A stretch of 64,000 bases of DNA from the NCBI RefSeq assembly GCF_003111665.1, contig NZ_CP022188.1, positions 1,798,001 through 1,862,000 on the forward strand. Direction: 5' to 3'. How positions within the stretch are numbered: the stretch's first letter is position 1; each line of letters begins with the position of its first letter. The notes under the pieces are model-generated. The model worked only from the letters and a program-made list of their open reading frames with translations. It searched no databases and was not told where the DNA came from. The translations under genes and the position numbers were made by a program. Shown in pieces: positions 17,602-25,917 of this stretch. This stretch comes from Parazoarcus communis (GTDB lineage: Bacteria > Pseudomonadota > Gammaproteobacteria > Burkholderiales > Rhodocyclaceae).

Positions 17602-18936
17602 ATGACGCCCATCGAAGCCAAGCAGTTCCTCGCCGACAACAAGGTCAAGTACATCCTGGCCCAGTTTGTCGATATTCACGGCACTGCCAAGACCAAGTCC
17701 GTTCCTGTCTCCCATTTCGACGAGAACATCACCAACGGCGCCGGCTTTGCCGGCTTCGCGGTGACGGGTCTGGGTATCGAACCCAACGGCCCCGACTTCA
17801 TGGCGGTGGGCGACCTCGACACCCTGTCGCTGGTGCCCTGGCAGCCGGGCTATGCCCGCATCGCCTGCGACGGCCACGTCAAGCGCGAACCCTGGCCGCT
17901 GGATACCCGTGTGGTGCTGAAGAATCAGATCAAGCGCCTCGATGCCAAGGGCTATACCTTCTTCACCGGGCTCGAGCCGGAGTTCTCACTGCTCAAGAAG
18001 GATGCCGCGGGCAACATCATCCCGACCGATCCGACCGACACCCTGCCCAAGCCCTGTTACGACTACAAGGGTCTGTCGCGCAATCGCGAGTTCCTCGAAA
18101 AACTGGTCGAGAGCCTGCGCGAGGTCGATGTTGACGTCTATCAGATCGACCACGAGGACGCCAACGGCCAGTTCGAGATCAACTACACCTACGCCGACTG
18201 CCTGACCTCGGCCGACCACTATCTGCTGTTCAAGATGGCGGCCTCCGAGATCGCCAACGACCTCGGCATGATCTGCTCCTTCATGCCCAAGCCCTTCGCC
18301 AACCGGCCGGGCAACGGCATGCACATCCACATGTCGATCGGTGACAAGGAAGGCAACGCCAACCTGTTCGCCGACAAGACCGACAAGTACGGCCTCGGGC
18401 TGTCGAAGCTGGCCTACCAGTTCCTCGCCGGCATCCTCGCTCACGCCCCGGCGCTGGCCGCGATCTGCGCGCCCACGGTCAACTCCTACAAGCGTCTGGT
18501 GGTGGGTCGTTCGCTGACCGGCGCCACCTGGGCACCGGCCTACATCAGCTACGGCGACAACAACCGTTCGTCGATGGTGCGTATCCCCGGCGGCCGTCTC
18601 GAACTGCGCCTGCCGGACGGCGCCTGCAACCCCTATCTGGCCACTGCAGCGGTGATCGCCGCCGGCCTGGATGGCATCGAGCGCAACCTCGACCCGGGTG
18701 AGCCGCACAACCAGAACCTGTACGAGATGAGCCCGGCGCAGCTGAAGGAAGCCGGGATCGGCATCCTGCCGCAGAACCTGCATGAAGCGCTGATCGCACT
18801 CGAGCAGGACACCGTGCTGTGCAAGGCACTCGGCCCCGTGGCCGACGAATTCCTGCGCCTCAAGCACATGGAGTGGGTGGAATACATGCGTCACGTGTCG
18901 GACTGGGAAGTCAAAAACTACCTCGAATTCTTCTGA
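17602..18936 (+). CDS. gmaS: Gamma-glutamylmethylamide synthetase GmaS
   Basis: A 444-residue glutamine-synthetase-fold enzyme (GlnT/type III-like group). It joins methylamine to glutamate with ATP, giving gamma-glutamylmethylamide. Family motifs seen are [12 protein letters not shown] (metal-binding Glu), [24 protein letters not shown], and [20 protein letters not shown] around the catalytic region. The ATG at 17602 is chosen because GGAG lies 7 bases upstream; a GTG at 17596 would lie inside it. Its place between mgdABCD and mgsABC is the usual order in methylamine users and argues against an ordinary glutamine synthetase. Confidence 0.92.
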   Translation: MTPIEAKQFLADNKVKYILAQFVDIHGTAKTKSVPVSHFDENITNGAGFAGFAVTGLGIEPNGPDFMAVGDLDTLSLVPWQPGYARIACDGHVKREPWPLDTRVVLKNQIKRLDAKGYTFFTGLEPEFSLLKKDAAGNIIPTDPTDTLPKPCYDYKGLSRNREFLEKLVESLREVDVDVYQIDHEDANGQFEINYTYADCLTSADHYLLFKMAASEIANDLGMICSFMPKPFANRPGNGMHIHMSIGDKEGNANLFADKTDKYGLGLSKLAYQFLAGILAHAPALAAICAPTVNSYKRLVVGRSLTGATWAPAYISYGDNNRSSMVRIPGGRLELRLPDGACNPYLATAAVIAAGLDGIERNLDPGEPHNQNLYEMSPAQLKEAGIGILPQNLHEALIALEQDTVLCKALGPVADEFLRLKHMEWVEYMRHVSDWEVKNYLEFF

Positions 18937-18978
18937 TTCGGCCTGACGCAAAAAGATTGGAAACAAGGAGAAGCAAAC

Positions 18979-19887
18979 ATGTGTGGAATCGTCGGATTGC
19001 TGGTCAAGACACCGGCATTGCGTGAAAGACTGGGCGAGTTGATGGTCCCGATGCTGATCGGCATGACCGAGCGCGGACCCGACTCGGCCGGCCTCGCGGT
19101 ATTCGGCCAGCCCTTGCCCGAGAGCGAGCGCAAGATCAGCCTGTATTCCGGCCTCACCGAAGACGGCGCGGACTTCAACTGGCTCGGCCTCAGTCACGAA
19201 CTGAAGTCGCACCTGGGTGTGAGCGCCCAGGTCGAGGCCAAGGGCAACCATGCGGTCCTCAGCTTCGGCCTCGCGCCGGAGGTGGTGAAGCGCTGGGTGA
19301 AGGAGCATTACCCCAAGCTGCACATCCTCTCGACCGGTCGCAGCATCGACCTGTACAAGGACATCGGCACGCCGGCTGAAGTCGCTGCGCGCTACGGTTT
19401 TGCCGGTCTCAAGGGTTCGCACCTGGTCGGTCACACGCGGATGGCGACCGAATCGGCAGTGACCCCGGATCGCGCCCACCCTTTCACCGCAGGCGAGGAT
19501 TTCTGCCTGGTGCATAACGGCTCGCTGTCGAACCCCAACGGCATCCGCCGCATGCTGGAGCCGCGCGGTATCAGCTTCGAGACCGACAACGACACCGAGG
19601 CTGCGTGCCGCTTTCTGGAATGGCGCCTGCGCGAAGGCGACGACCTCGAAACCGCGCTGCAGAAGGGCTTCGAGGAGCTCGACGGCTTCTACACCTTCCT
19701 CATGGGCACCCCGGACAAGCTCGCGCTGATCCGCGATCCCTTTGCCTGCAAGCCCGCCGTCGTGGCGGAAACCGATGACTACGTGGCCATTGCCTCCGAA
19801 TTCCGTTCGCTGGCCCACCTGCCGGGCGTGAAGCACGCCCATGTGTTTGAACCTGCGCCCGAGGAGATGTACGTATGGAACGCCTGA
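18979..19887 (+). CDS. mgsA: N-methylglutamate synthase subunit A (class II amidotransferase)
   Basis: A 302-residue glutamine-amidotransferase-type protein related to the N-terminal domain of glutamate synthase (GlxB). The N-terminal nucleophile Cys2 (MCGIVG) and VGHTRMATESAV are present, as is LVHNGSLSNPNGIRR. In this pathway it releases methylamine from gamma-glutamylmethylamide for transfer to 2-oxoglutarate. GGAG upstream of the ATG supports the start. It overlaps mgsB by 13 bases. Confidence 0.9.
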   Translation: MCGIVGLLVKTPALRERLGELMVPMLIGMTERGPDSAGLAVFGQPLPESERKISLYSGLTEDGADFNWLGLSHELKSHLGVSAQVEAKGNHAVLSFGLAPEVVKRWVKEHYPKLHILSTGRSIDLYKDIGTPAEVAARYGFAGLKGSHLVGHTRMATESAVTPDRAHPFTAGEDFCLVHNGSLSNPNGIRRMLEPRGISFETDNDTEAACRFLEWRLREGDDLETALQKGFEELDGFYTFLMGTPDKLALIRDPFACKPAVVAETDDYVAIASEFRSLAHLPGVKHAHVFEPAPEEMYVWNA

Positions 19888-20564
19888 CTTTCGATCTCGC
19901 CACCACTTCGCTGCGGGAGCTCAACACCTTCCTGCACACGGATGCCAAGGAAGGCAAGGTGGAGGCGGTTACCGTCGTCAATCCGGACGGCGCCCACAAC
20001 ATCGCAGTCGGGCTCGACTGCCCGATCAACGTCGAGGTGGTCGGCCACGCCGGCTACTACGCGGGCGGCATGAACAAGTCGGCCACCATCACCATTAACG
20101 GCAGCGCCGGTACCGGTGTGGGCGAGAACATGATGAGCGGCAAGGTGCACGTGAAGGGCTTTGCCTCGAACGGCGCCGGCGCCTCCGCCCAGGGCGGACT
20201 GCTGGTGATCGAAGGCGATGCCGGGCTGCGCTGCGGCATCTCGCTCAAGGGCGGCAACATCGTGGTTGGCGGCTCGGTCGGCAGCTTCTCGGCCTTCATG
20301 GCCCAGGCCGGCACCATGGTGATCTGCGGCGACGCGGGCGACGCGCTCGGCGACTCGCTGTACGAGGCGGTGCTGTACGTGAAGGGCTCGGTGAAATCGC
20401 TCGGCGCCGATGCGCAGTACGAGCCGATGACCGACGCCGACATCGCCACCGTGGCCGGCATGCTGGACAAGGCTGGCCTGGATCACGACCCCAAGGCATT
20501 CAAGCGGATCGCCTCGCAGCGTTCCCTCTACCACTGGAACGCTGACGCGAACCAGGAATATTGA
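19875..20564 (+). CDS. mgsB: N-methylglutamate synthase subunit B (GXGXG domain)
   Basis: A 229-residue protein corresponding to the C-terminal beta-helix domain of glutamate synthase (GlxC). It has the repeated glycine pattern of that right-handed helix (GSAGTGVGENMMSGKVHVKG, then GDAGLRCGISLKGGNIVVGG). It is a structural partner of the amidotransferase and synthase subunits. The start lies within the end of mgsA, so the two are translationally coupled. Confidence 0.9.
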   Translation: MERLTFDLATTSLRELNTFLHTDAKEGKVEAVTVVNPDGAHNIAVGLDCPINVEVVGHAGYYAGGMNKSATITINGSAGTGVGENMMSGKVHVKGFASNGAGASAQGGLLVIEGDAGLRCGISLKGGNIVVGGSVGSFSAFMAQAGTMVICGDAGDALGDSLYEAVLYVKGSVKSLGADAQYEPMTDADIATVAGMLDKAGLDHDPKAFKRIASQRSLYHWNADANQEY

Positions 20565-20585
20565 GCAGGAATCAAGAGGAGCTCG

Positions 20586-21950
20586 ATGATGGAAACCAAA
20601 CCCGTGCATTTCAAGAACGTATCGCGCGAAGAGTCCCACGGCTACGACCGCAAGACGCTCGACTACATCCGCAACGCTGCCGCCCATGGTCTGTACGAGA
20701 TCCGTGGCATGGGCGCCAAGCGCAAGCTGCCCAACTTCGACGACCTGGTCTTCCTCGGTGCGTCGATGTCGCGTTACCCGCTCGAAGGCTATCGCGAAAA
20801 GTGTGTCACCAAGACCCTGCTCGGCACCCGCTTTGCCAAGAAGCCGATCGAACTCGACATCCCGATCACGATCGCCGGCATGAGCTTCGGCTCGCTCTCG
20901 GCCAACGTGAAGGAAGCGCTCGGCCGAGCGGCGACCGAGATGGGCACCTCCACCACCACCGGTGATGGCGGCATGACGTCCGAAGAGCGCCAGTCTTCCA
21001 AGACCCTGATCTATCAGTGCCTGCCGTCGCGTTACGGCTTCAACCCGGACGACGTGCGTCGCGCCGATGCGATCGAAGTGGTGATCGGGCAGGGCGCCAA
21101 GCCCGGCGGTGGCGGCATGCTGCTGGGGCAGAAAGTGTCCCCGCGTGTGGCCAAGATGCGCACCCTGCCGGAAGGCATCGACCAGCGTTCGGCCTGCCGT
21201 CACCCGGACTGGACCGGTCCGGACGATCTCGCGATCAAGATCCAGGAACTGCGCGAGATCACCGACTGGGAGAAGCCGATCTATGTGAAGGTGGGCGCGA
21301 CCCGTACCTTCCACGACGTCAAGCTGGCAGTGCATTCCGGTGCCGACGTGATCGTGGTTGACGGCATGCAGGGCGGCACCGCTGCCACCCAGACCTGCTT
21401 CATCGAACACATCGGCATCCCGACCCTGGCTGCAGTGCGTCAGGCGGTGAATGCGCTCGAAGACCTCGACATGATCGGCAAGGTTCAGCTGGTGGTGTCC
21501 GGCGGCATCCGCACCGGTGCCGACGTCGCCAAGGCGCTGGCCATGGGCGCGGACGCAGTGGCCATCGGTCAGGGCGTGCTGGTTGCGCTGGGCTGTAACG
21601 GCGAGACCTACTATCAGAATGGCGCCCTGCATGGTGCCGAAGCCGACTACACCGCCATTGGTGCAGCACCCGGCTTCTGCCATCACTGCCACACCGGCAA
21701 GTGCCCGGTTGGCATCACCACGCAGGATGCGATTCTTGAGCAGCGCCTGTCGCCGGAAGTTGGCGCCAAGCACCTCAGGAACTACCTCAAGACCCTGAAC
21801 ATGGAACTCACCACCATCGCCCGGGCTTGCGGCAAGCAGAACGTGCATCACCTCGAACGCGAGGACCTGGTTGCCCTCACCATCGAGGCGGCCGCCATGG
21901 CCGGTCTGCCGCTGGCTGGCACCAACTGGATTCCGGGTCAGGGCTTCTGA
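20586..21950 (+). CDS. mgsC: N-methylglutamate synthase subunit C (FMN-binding glutamate synthase domain)
   Basis: A 454-residue protein of the GltB central/FMN domain type (GlxD). It carries ITIAGMSFGSLS, GQGAKPGGGGMLLGQKV, VSGGIRTGADVAKALAMGAD for FMN phosphate binding, and a Cys cluster CHHCHTGKC for an iron-sulphur centre. It joins released methylamine with 2-oxoglutarate and reduces the product to N-methylglutamate. Two adjacent ATGs (20586, 20589) are both possible starts. A strong terminator follows, ending the purU-mgd-gmaS-mgs operon. Confidence 0.92.
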   Translation: MMETKPVHFKNVSREESHGYDRKTLDYIRNAAAHGLYEIRGMGAKRKLPNFDDLVFLGASMSRYPLEGYREKCVTKTLLGTRFAKKPIELDIPITIAGMSFGSLSANVKEALGRAATEMGTSTTTGDGGMTSEERQSSKTLIYQCLPSRYGFNPDDVRRADAIEVVIGQGAKPGGGGMLLGQKVSPRVAKMRTLPEGIDQRSACRHPDWTGPDDLAIKIQELREITDWEKPIYVKVGATRTFHDVKLAVHSGADVIVVDGMQGGTAATQTCFIEHIGIPTLAAVRQAVNALEDLDMIGKVQLVVSGGIRTGADVAKALAMGADAVAIGQGVLVALGCNGETYYQNGALHGAEADYTAIGAAPGFCHHCHTGKCPVGITTQDAILEQRLSPEVGAKHLRNYLKTLNMELTTIARACGKQNVHHLEREDLVALTIEAAAMAGLPLAGTNWIPGQGF

Positions 21951-21988
21951 TTCGCGCATTTCCGCCATCGCCTCGATGAGGCGATATC

Positions 21989-22024
21989 GGGCCGGTCCGG
22001 AGCTACCGGGCCGGCCCTTTTTTT
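21989..22024 (+). terminator. Rho-independent terminator after mgsC
   Basis: A 12-bp stem (GGGCCGGTCCGG / CCGGGCCGGCCC, one G-T pair) with AGCTA loop, followed by seven T. It ends the first methylamine operon before folD. Confidence 0.92.
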
Positions 22025-22038
22025 CAGGGAGATTCGAT

Positions 22039-22954
22039 CGCCATGACGGCACAGATCATCGACGGCAAGGCGCTGTCGAAGCAGCTTCGCGTGGGCTTTC
22101 GCGAGCGCGTGGGACGGCTGGTGGAGCAGGGCGTGCGCCCCGGGCTGGCGGTCATCCTGGTCGGGGACAACCCGGCCTCGCGGGTGTACGTGGGCAACAA
22201 GGTGAAGGCGTGCGAGGAGTGCGGCGTGCGTTCGCTGCACGTGGCGCTGCCGGCCGATACGCCGGAAGTGGAGATGCTGGCACGCATCGCCCAGCTCAAC
22301 GCCGACCCGACGGTGCACGGCATCCTGATCCAGCTGCCGCTGCCCGGCCACATCGATGTGCGCCGGGTGCTCGAAGCGATCTCGGTGCACAAGGACGTCG
22401 ACGGCTTTCATCTCTACAACGTCGGCGGGCTGGTGGTGGGCAACACCATCTTCCCGCCATGCACGCCCTACGGCGTGCAGCTGCTGCTCGACACCACCGG
22501 CACCGAGGTCGCGGGCAAGAACGTGGTGGTGGTGGGGGCGAGCAACATCGTGGGCAAGCCGATGGCGCTGATGCTGCTGCAGCGCGAAGCCACGGTGACG
22601 ATCTGCCACGCGAAAACGCGCGATCTCGCTCAGCACACCATTCTGGCCGACATCCTGATCGTGGCCGCAGGCAAGCCGGGGCTGATCGTGCCGCAGATGG
22701 TCAAGCAAGGCGCCATCGTCATCGACGTCGGCATCAACCGCCTGCCGGACAACCGCATCGTCGGCGACGTGGACTTCGACGGGGTGAAGGAGAAAGCCTC
22801 GTGGATCACGCCGGTGCCCGGTGGCGTGGGGCCGATGACGGTGACCATGCTGATCGAGAACACGCTGCGCTCGGCCGAACGCAGCCTGCAGGCGACCCCC
22901 GCCGACGACTATCAGGACTGGGAAGCCCCGGTGCTGAAGGCGGTCTGAGATGGG
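22039..22954 (+). repeat. folD direct repeat, copy 1 (partner 38341-39256)
   Basis: A 916-base block that I compared by eye with 38341-39256 and found identical except for one synonymous base near the 5' end. It includes the last bases before folD and the first bases of the next gene (ATGGG of folB), so the second copy was most likely taken from this locus. Confidence 0.92.
22043..22948 (+). CDS. folD: Methylene-THF dehydrogenase / methenyl-THF cyclohydrolase FolD (copy 1)
   Basis: A 301-residue bifunctional enzyme that oxidises methylene-THF to methenyl-THF with NADP+ and hydrolyses it to 10-formyl-THF. The signatures YVGNKVKACEECGV (containing the catalytic Lys in the YxxxK motif), HGILIQLPLP, DVDGF and PCTP, VVVVGASNIVGKP and the closing TPVPGGVGPMT are all present. 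It links the methylene-THF made by N-methylglutamate dehydrogenase to PurU. It lies behind a terminator, one base before the folB-like gene. The protein is identical to the copy at 38345. Confidence 0.95.
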   Translation: MTAQIIDGKALSKQLRVGFRERVGRLVEQGVRPGLAVILVGDNPASRVYVGNKVKACEECGVRSLHVALPADTPEVEMLARIAQLNADPTVHGILIQLPLPGHIDVRRVLEAISVHKDVDGFHLYNVGGLVVGNTIFPPCTPYGVQLLLDTTGTEVAGKNVVVVGASNIVGKPMALMLLQREATVTICHAKTRDLAQHTILADILIVAAGKPGLIVPQMVKQGAIVIDVGINRLPDNRIVGDVDFDGVKEKASWITPVPGGVGPMTVTMLIENTLRSAERSLQATPADDYQDWEAPVLKAV

Positions 22955-23345
22955 CGCCGACGAGTGCGTGATCCGTCTCGAAGGGCTGGCGCTTGAAGCA
23001 TCGATCGGCATCTACCCGCACGAACTGGCCGCGCGCCAGACCCTGCTGGTGGATCTGACCCTGTGCATCGACGGCGCCGCATCCGGGCGCAGCGACGACA
23101 TCCGCCACACGGTGGATTACGACGAAGTGGTGGCGTGTCTCGAAGCTTTGATCGCGGCGCGCCACTTCAACCTGCTCGAACACCTGAGCCAGGTGATGCT
23201 CGACACCCTGGGCGAACGCTTCGCCATCCGGCGGCTGGAGGTAACGATCGCCAAGCCGGCGGCGGTGCCGGGCGCGCGCCGGGTATCGGTGAGCCGCATG
23301 GCGCAATGGCCGGCACAGGTGTCGGCCGTCAGGGCCGCGGCCTGA
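22950..23345 (+). CDS. Dihydroneopterin aldolase-like protein (FolB family)
   Basis: A 131-residue protein with the FolB pattern: IRLEGLALEASIGIYPHE at the N-terminus, TVDYDEVVACL in the middle, and EVTIAKPAAVPGARRVSVS at the end. FolB cleaves dihydroneopterin in folate synthesis. The gene follows folD1 after one base, so it belongs to the same unit; extra folate supply would suit a high THF-dependent C1 flow. Whether it is the only folB of the genome or a paralogue cannot be seen. Confidence 0.8.
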   Translation: MGADECVIRLEGLALEASIGIYPHELAARQTLLVDLTLCIDGAASGRSDDIRHTVDYDEVVACLEALIAARHFNLLEHLSQVMLDTLGERFAIRRLEVTIAKPAAVPGARRVSVSRMAQWPAQVSAVRAAA

Positions 23346-23366
23346 TCTTGCTGCCGGCCCGCTGAG

Positions 23367-23391
23367 GCCTGCCCGCCCTGTGCGGGCAGGC
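23367..23391 (+). terminator. Hairpin terminator after the folB-like gene
   Basis: A perfect 10-bp stem (GCCTGCCCGC / GCGGGCAGGC) with a CCTGT loop, followed by a pyrimidine-rich but not pure T stretch. Confidence 0.65.
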
Positions 23392-23460
23392 GTCTTCCTT
23401 CCGTTCTTCCGCCCCGCAGCGGCCGCCCCTGCAGCTGCCTGTTTCGTCCATTTTCTGTCT

Positions 23461-23533
23461 GCATGTGTCGAGAGCGCCTGCCTCCACATGCGGACTTACT
23501 CCCCTGGCTTACTCCCCCGGGCTACTCCCAAAG
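23461..23533. repeat. Inverted repeat and 3 x 13-base tandem repeat upstream of the permease operon
   Basis: GCATGTG (23461-23467) and CACATGC (23485-23491) form a dyad. Directly after it come three 13-base units: CTTACTCCCCTGG, CTTACTCCCCCGG and the looser GCTACTCCCAAAG (23495-23533). They lie about 95-165 bases upstream of the permease start and may be regulator sites for the dimethylamine operon. Confidence 0.4.
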
Positions 23534-23626
23534 TCGGATTGTGCGTCGCAGCACCAAAGCGGACATTGAAGGCCGTATCGCATTCAAGCGGTTTGCGATT
23601 TTGTTTCGACCTTCAGGAGAACTCGG

Positions 23627-25324
23627 ATGAACACAACGGTGCTTGACCCGCTTGCCGCCGGTTTCGCAGGGGGCAGCCAGCAGAGCGCGACGCTCCACCG
23701 CAAGATCGGATGGGCGGGGGCGTTCTGGGTGGCCAGTGGCGTACCTGCCCTGGTGCTTTTTTCAATTGGCTCGATTGCCGCAACGGTGGGCAAGCCATCG
23801 TGGGCGATCTGGATCGTGTCGATCGCTTTCGGCTTTCTGCAGGCATTTTCCTATGCCGAGATCGCCGGCCTGTTTCCGCACAAGTCGGGCGGTGCGTCGG
23901 TGTATGGCGCCGTGGCCTGGGTGCGCTACAGCAAGATCCTCGCGCCGCTCTCGGTGTGGTGCAACTGGCTGGCCTGGTCGCCGGTGCTGGCCATCGGCTC
24001 CGGCCTGGCTGCGGGCTACATCCTGAGCATCCTGTTTGCACCCGATGCGGCGATCAACACCTGGCAACTCACGCTGCTGGATCTGAGCTGGATTCGTGCG
24101 GATCTGGCGCTGCGCATCAACGCCACCTTCGTGCTGGGCGCAGCGGTTCTGCTCGGCGCGTTTGCGATCCAGCACCGGGGCATCCTGCAGGCTGCACGGA
24201 TGCAGATGGTGCTCGGCATTGCCGCACTCGCACCGCTGATGCTCGTCGGCCTGTGGCCGCTGCTCTCAGGTGATGTATCGACCGCCAATCTGGCGCCGAT
24301 GTATCCGCTGGCCCATGACGCTTCCGGTGCGGTGATCGACGGTGCCTGGGACATGGGTGGCCTGACCCTGATCGCCGGTGGCCTTTTCATCGCCGCCTGG
24401 TCGACCTACGGCTTCGAGACGGCAGTGTGCTACACCCGCGAATTCAAGAACCCGCGCACCGATACCTTCAAGGCGATCCTGTATTCGGGTCTGCTGTGCA
24501 TCTTCGTGTTCACCGTGGTGCCGCTTGCCTTCCAGGGCACGCTGGGCCTCGGTCAGCTGGTGACGCCGGAAGTGACCGATGCCGCCGGCAACGTGGTGAG
24601 CGCCGCCGTGTATGACGGAATCCTCGCGCCTGAGATCTACAGCGGCATGGGCGTTGCACAGGCCATGGCGCACATGATCGGTGGCGGTGCGATGGTCGAG
24701 CGCGTGCTGATGGCGATGCTGGTGCTGGCACTGGTGCTGTCGATCATGACCTCGATGGCGGGCTCCTCGCGCACCCTGTACCAGGCCTCGGTCGATGGCT
24801 GGCTGCCGAAGTACCTCTCCCACGTCAATCGCAACGGTGCGCCGACCCCGGCAATGTGGACCGACCTCGGCTTCAACCTGCTGCTGCTGATGATGTCGGA
24901 CTACATCTTCGTCCTCGCCATCTCCAACGTCTGCTACGTCCTGTTCAACTTCCTCAACCTCAACGCCGCCTGGATTCACCGCCTCGACCGTCCGACCTGG
25001 ACGCGTCCGTTCAAGGCACCGAACTGGCTGCTCGCAGTCGGCACCGTGCTGGCCTTCTGCAACATGGGGCTGATGGGCATCGGCGCCGACATCTGGGGCG
25101 CAGGCACGCTGGTGTCCGGCCTGGTGATGGCTGCGAGCATCGTGCCGGTCTTCATGTTCCGTCACTACATCACCGACAAGGGCAAGTTCCCTGCGGCGAT
25201 GCTCGAAGACATGCACCTCGGCGCAGAGGAAGGCGTGCGCAGCCGGGCCGGCATCCTGCCCTACGTGACGCTTGCTGCCGGTGCCGCGGTGGTCTACATC
25301 GCCCACTCCGTGGCCGTGCTCTGA
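23627..25324 (+). CDS. APC-family permease (probable amine or amino-acid importer)
   Basis: A 565-residue membrane protein with about twelve to fourteen hydrophobic segments, related to the amino acid-polyamine-organocation family. The first half contains GWAGAFWVASGVPALVLFSI and YAEIAGLFPHKSGGASVYGA, the latter resembling the APC consensus. It is the first gene of the seven-gene dimethylamine operon (11-base gap to the next gene), so an imported methylated amine or its glutamyl derivative is the most likely substrate. That is inferred from context; family members carry many amines and amino acids. Confidence 0.8.
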   Translation: MNTTVLDPLAAGFAGGSQQSATLHRKIGWAGAFWVASGVPALVLFSIGSIAATVGKPSWAIWIVSIAFGFLQAFSYAEIAGLFPHKSGGASVYGAVAWVRYSKILAPLSVWCNWLAWSPVLAIGSGLAAGYILSILFAPDAAINTWQLTLLDLSWIRADLALRINATFVLGAAVLLGAFAIQHRGILQAARMQMVLGIAALAPLMLVGLWPLLSGDVSTANLAPMYPLAHDASGAVIDGAWDMGGLTLIAGGLFIAAWSTYGFETAVCYTREFKNPRTDTFKAILYSGLLCIFVFTVVPLAFQGTLGLGQLVTPEVTDAAGNVVSAAVYDGILAPEIYSGMGVAQAMAHMIGGGAMVERVLMAMLVLALVLSIMTSMAGSSRTLYQASVDGWLPKYLSHVNRNGAPTPAMWTDLGFNLLLLMMSDYIFVLAISNVCYVLFNFLNLNAAWIHRLDRPTWTRPFKAPNWLLAVGTVLAFCNMGLMGIGADIWGAGTLVSGLVMAASIVPVFMFRHYITDKGKFPAAMLEDMHLGAEEGVRSRAGILPYVTLAAGAAVVYIAHSVAVL

Positions 25325-25335
25325 GGGTGGCGGAC

Positions 25336-25917
25336 ATGATGCAATCGCAGATTACAAGCCGTCCGCGCTATCGCGAGCTGGTGGCCGAAGACACTGCGGG
25401 TGCCCATCTGCTGATCGTGGAGGGCGACACCCTCACGCCCAGACAGATGGCCGCGCTTGCGGCGGCCTTTGCCCCGGTCGCGGAGCGCATGCAGACCTGG
25501 CTGGTGAGCGCACCGGCCACCGCGCTCGCACCCGGCAGGGTGCGCAAGCTGCAGACCGTCGAAGAGGCTGCTGCAACGCTCGAGCACATGGATGAAGGTT
25601 TCGGCATTGCCGACCGGCTCTACCTGCAGGGCACCGAGCCCTTCATGTGGATGCTGGCGGCGGCTGCGACCCGCGCCGGGCTGAGCCCGACCCAGATCCG
25701 CATGCAGCACGCCGGCAGTCTGAAGCGCCGGGTGTGGTGCACCCACTGTCACCAGACCACCGAGAACGTCACCACCAACATCGCGACCTGTGCCGGTTGC
25801 GGGCGTGAGCTGCTGGTTCGCGATCACTTCTCGCGCCGCCTCGGTGCCTTCATGGGCGTGATGGTGGATGCGGAAGCGCCCGGCGAAGTGCCGCAGCGCG
25901 AGGAGGTATTTCCATGA
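25336..25917 (+). CDS. dmmA: Dimethylamine monooxygenase small subunit DmmA
   Basis: A 193-residue protein. Its C-terminal third holds a zinc-ribbon-like pattern, C135-x2-C138 and C152-x2-C155 (VWCTHCHQ / TCAGCG), the feature that marks the DmmA family of the heme-dependent oxidative N-demethylase. The N-terminal part resembles a small nucleotide-binding fold without recognisable motif. It overlaps the following reductase gene by 4 bases. Two adjacent ATGs (25336, 25339) and an upstream GTG (25327) are possible starts. Together with the next two genes it forms the dimethylamine-oxidising complex. Confidence 0.8.
   Translation: MMQSQITSRPRYRELVAEDTAGAHLLIVEGDTLTPRQMAALAAAFAPVAERMQTWLVSAPATALAPGRVRKLQTVEEAAATLEHMDEGFGIADRLYLQGTEPFMWMLAAAATRAGLSPTQIRMQHAGSLKRRVWCTHCHQTTENVTTNIATCAGCGRELLVRDHFSRRLGAFMGVMVDAEAPGEVPQREEVFP

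Noticed and set aside
17602..21950. Housekeeping glutamine synthetase and glutamate synthase
   Set aside because: The glutamate-synthase parts are split into three small genes and the synthetase belongs to the GlnT-like group; both are hallmarks of GmaS and MgsABC.
23495..23533. Short tandem repeats as a CRISPR array
   Set aside because: The units are only 13 bases, directly adjacent without spacers, and there are no cas genes.
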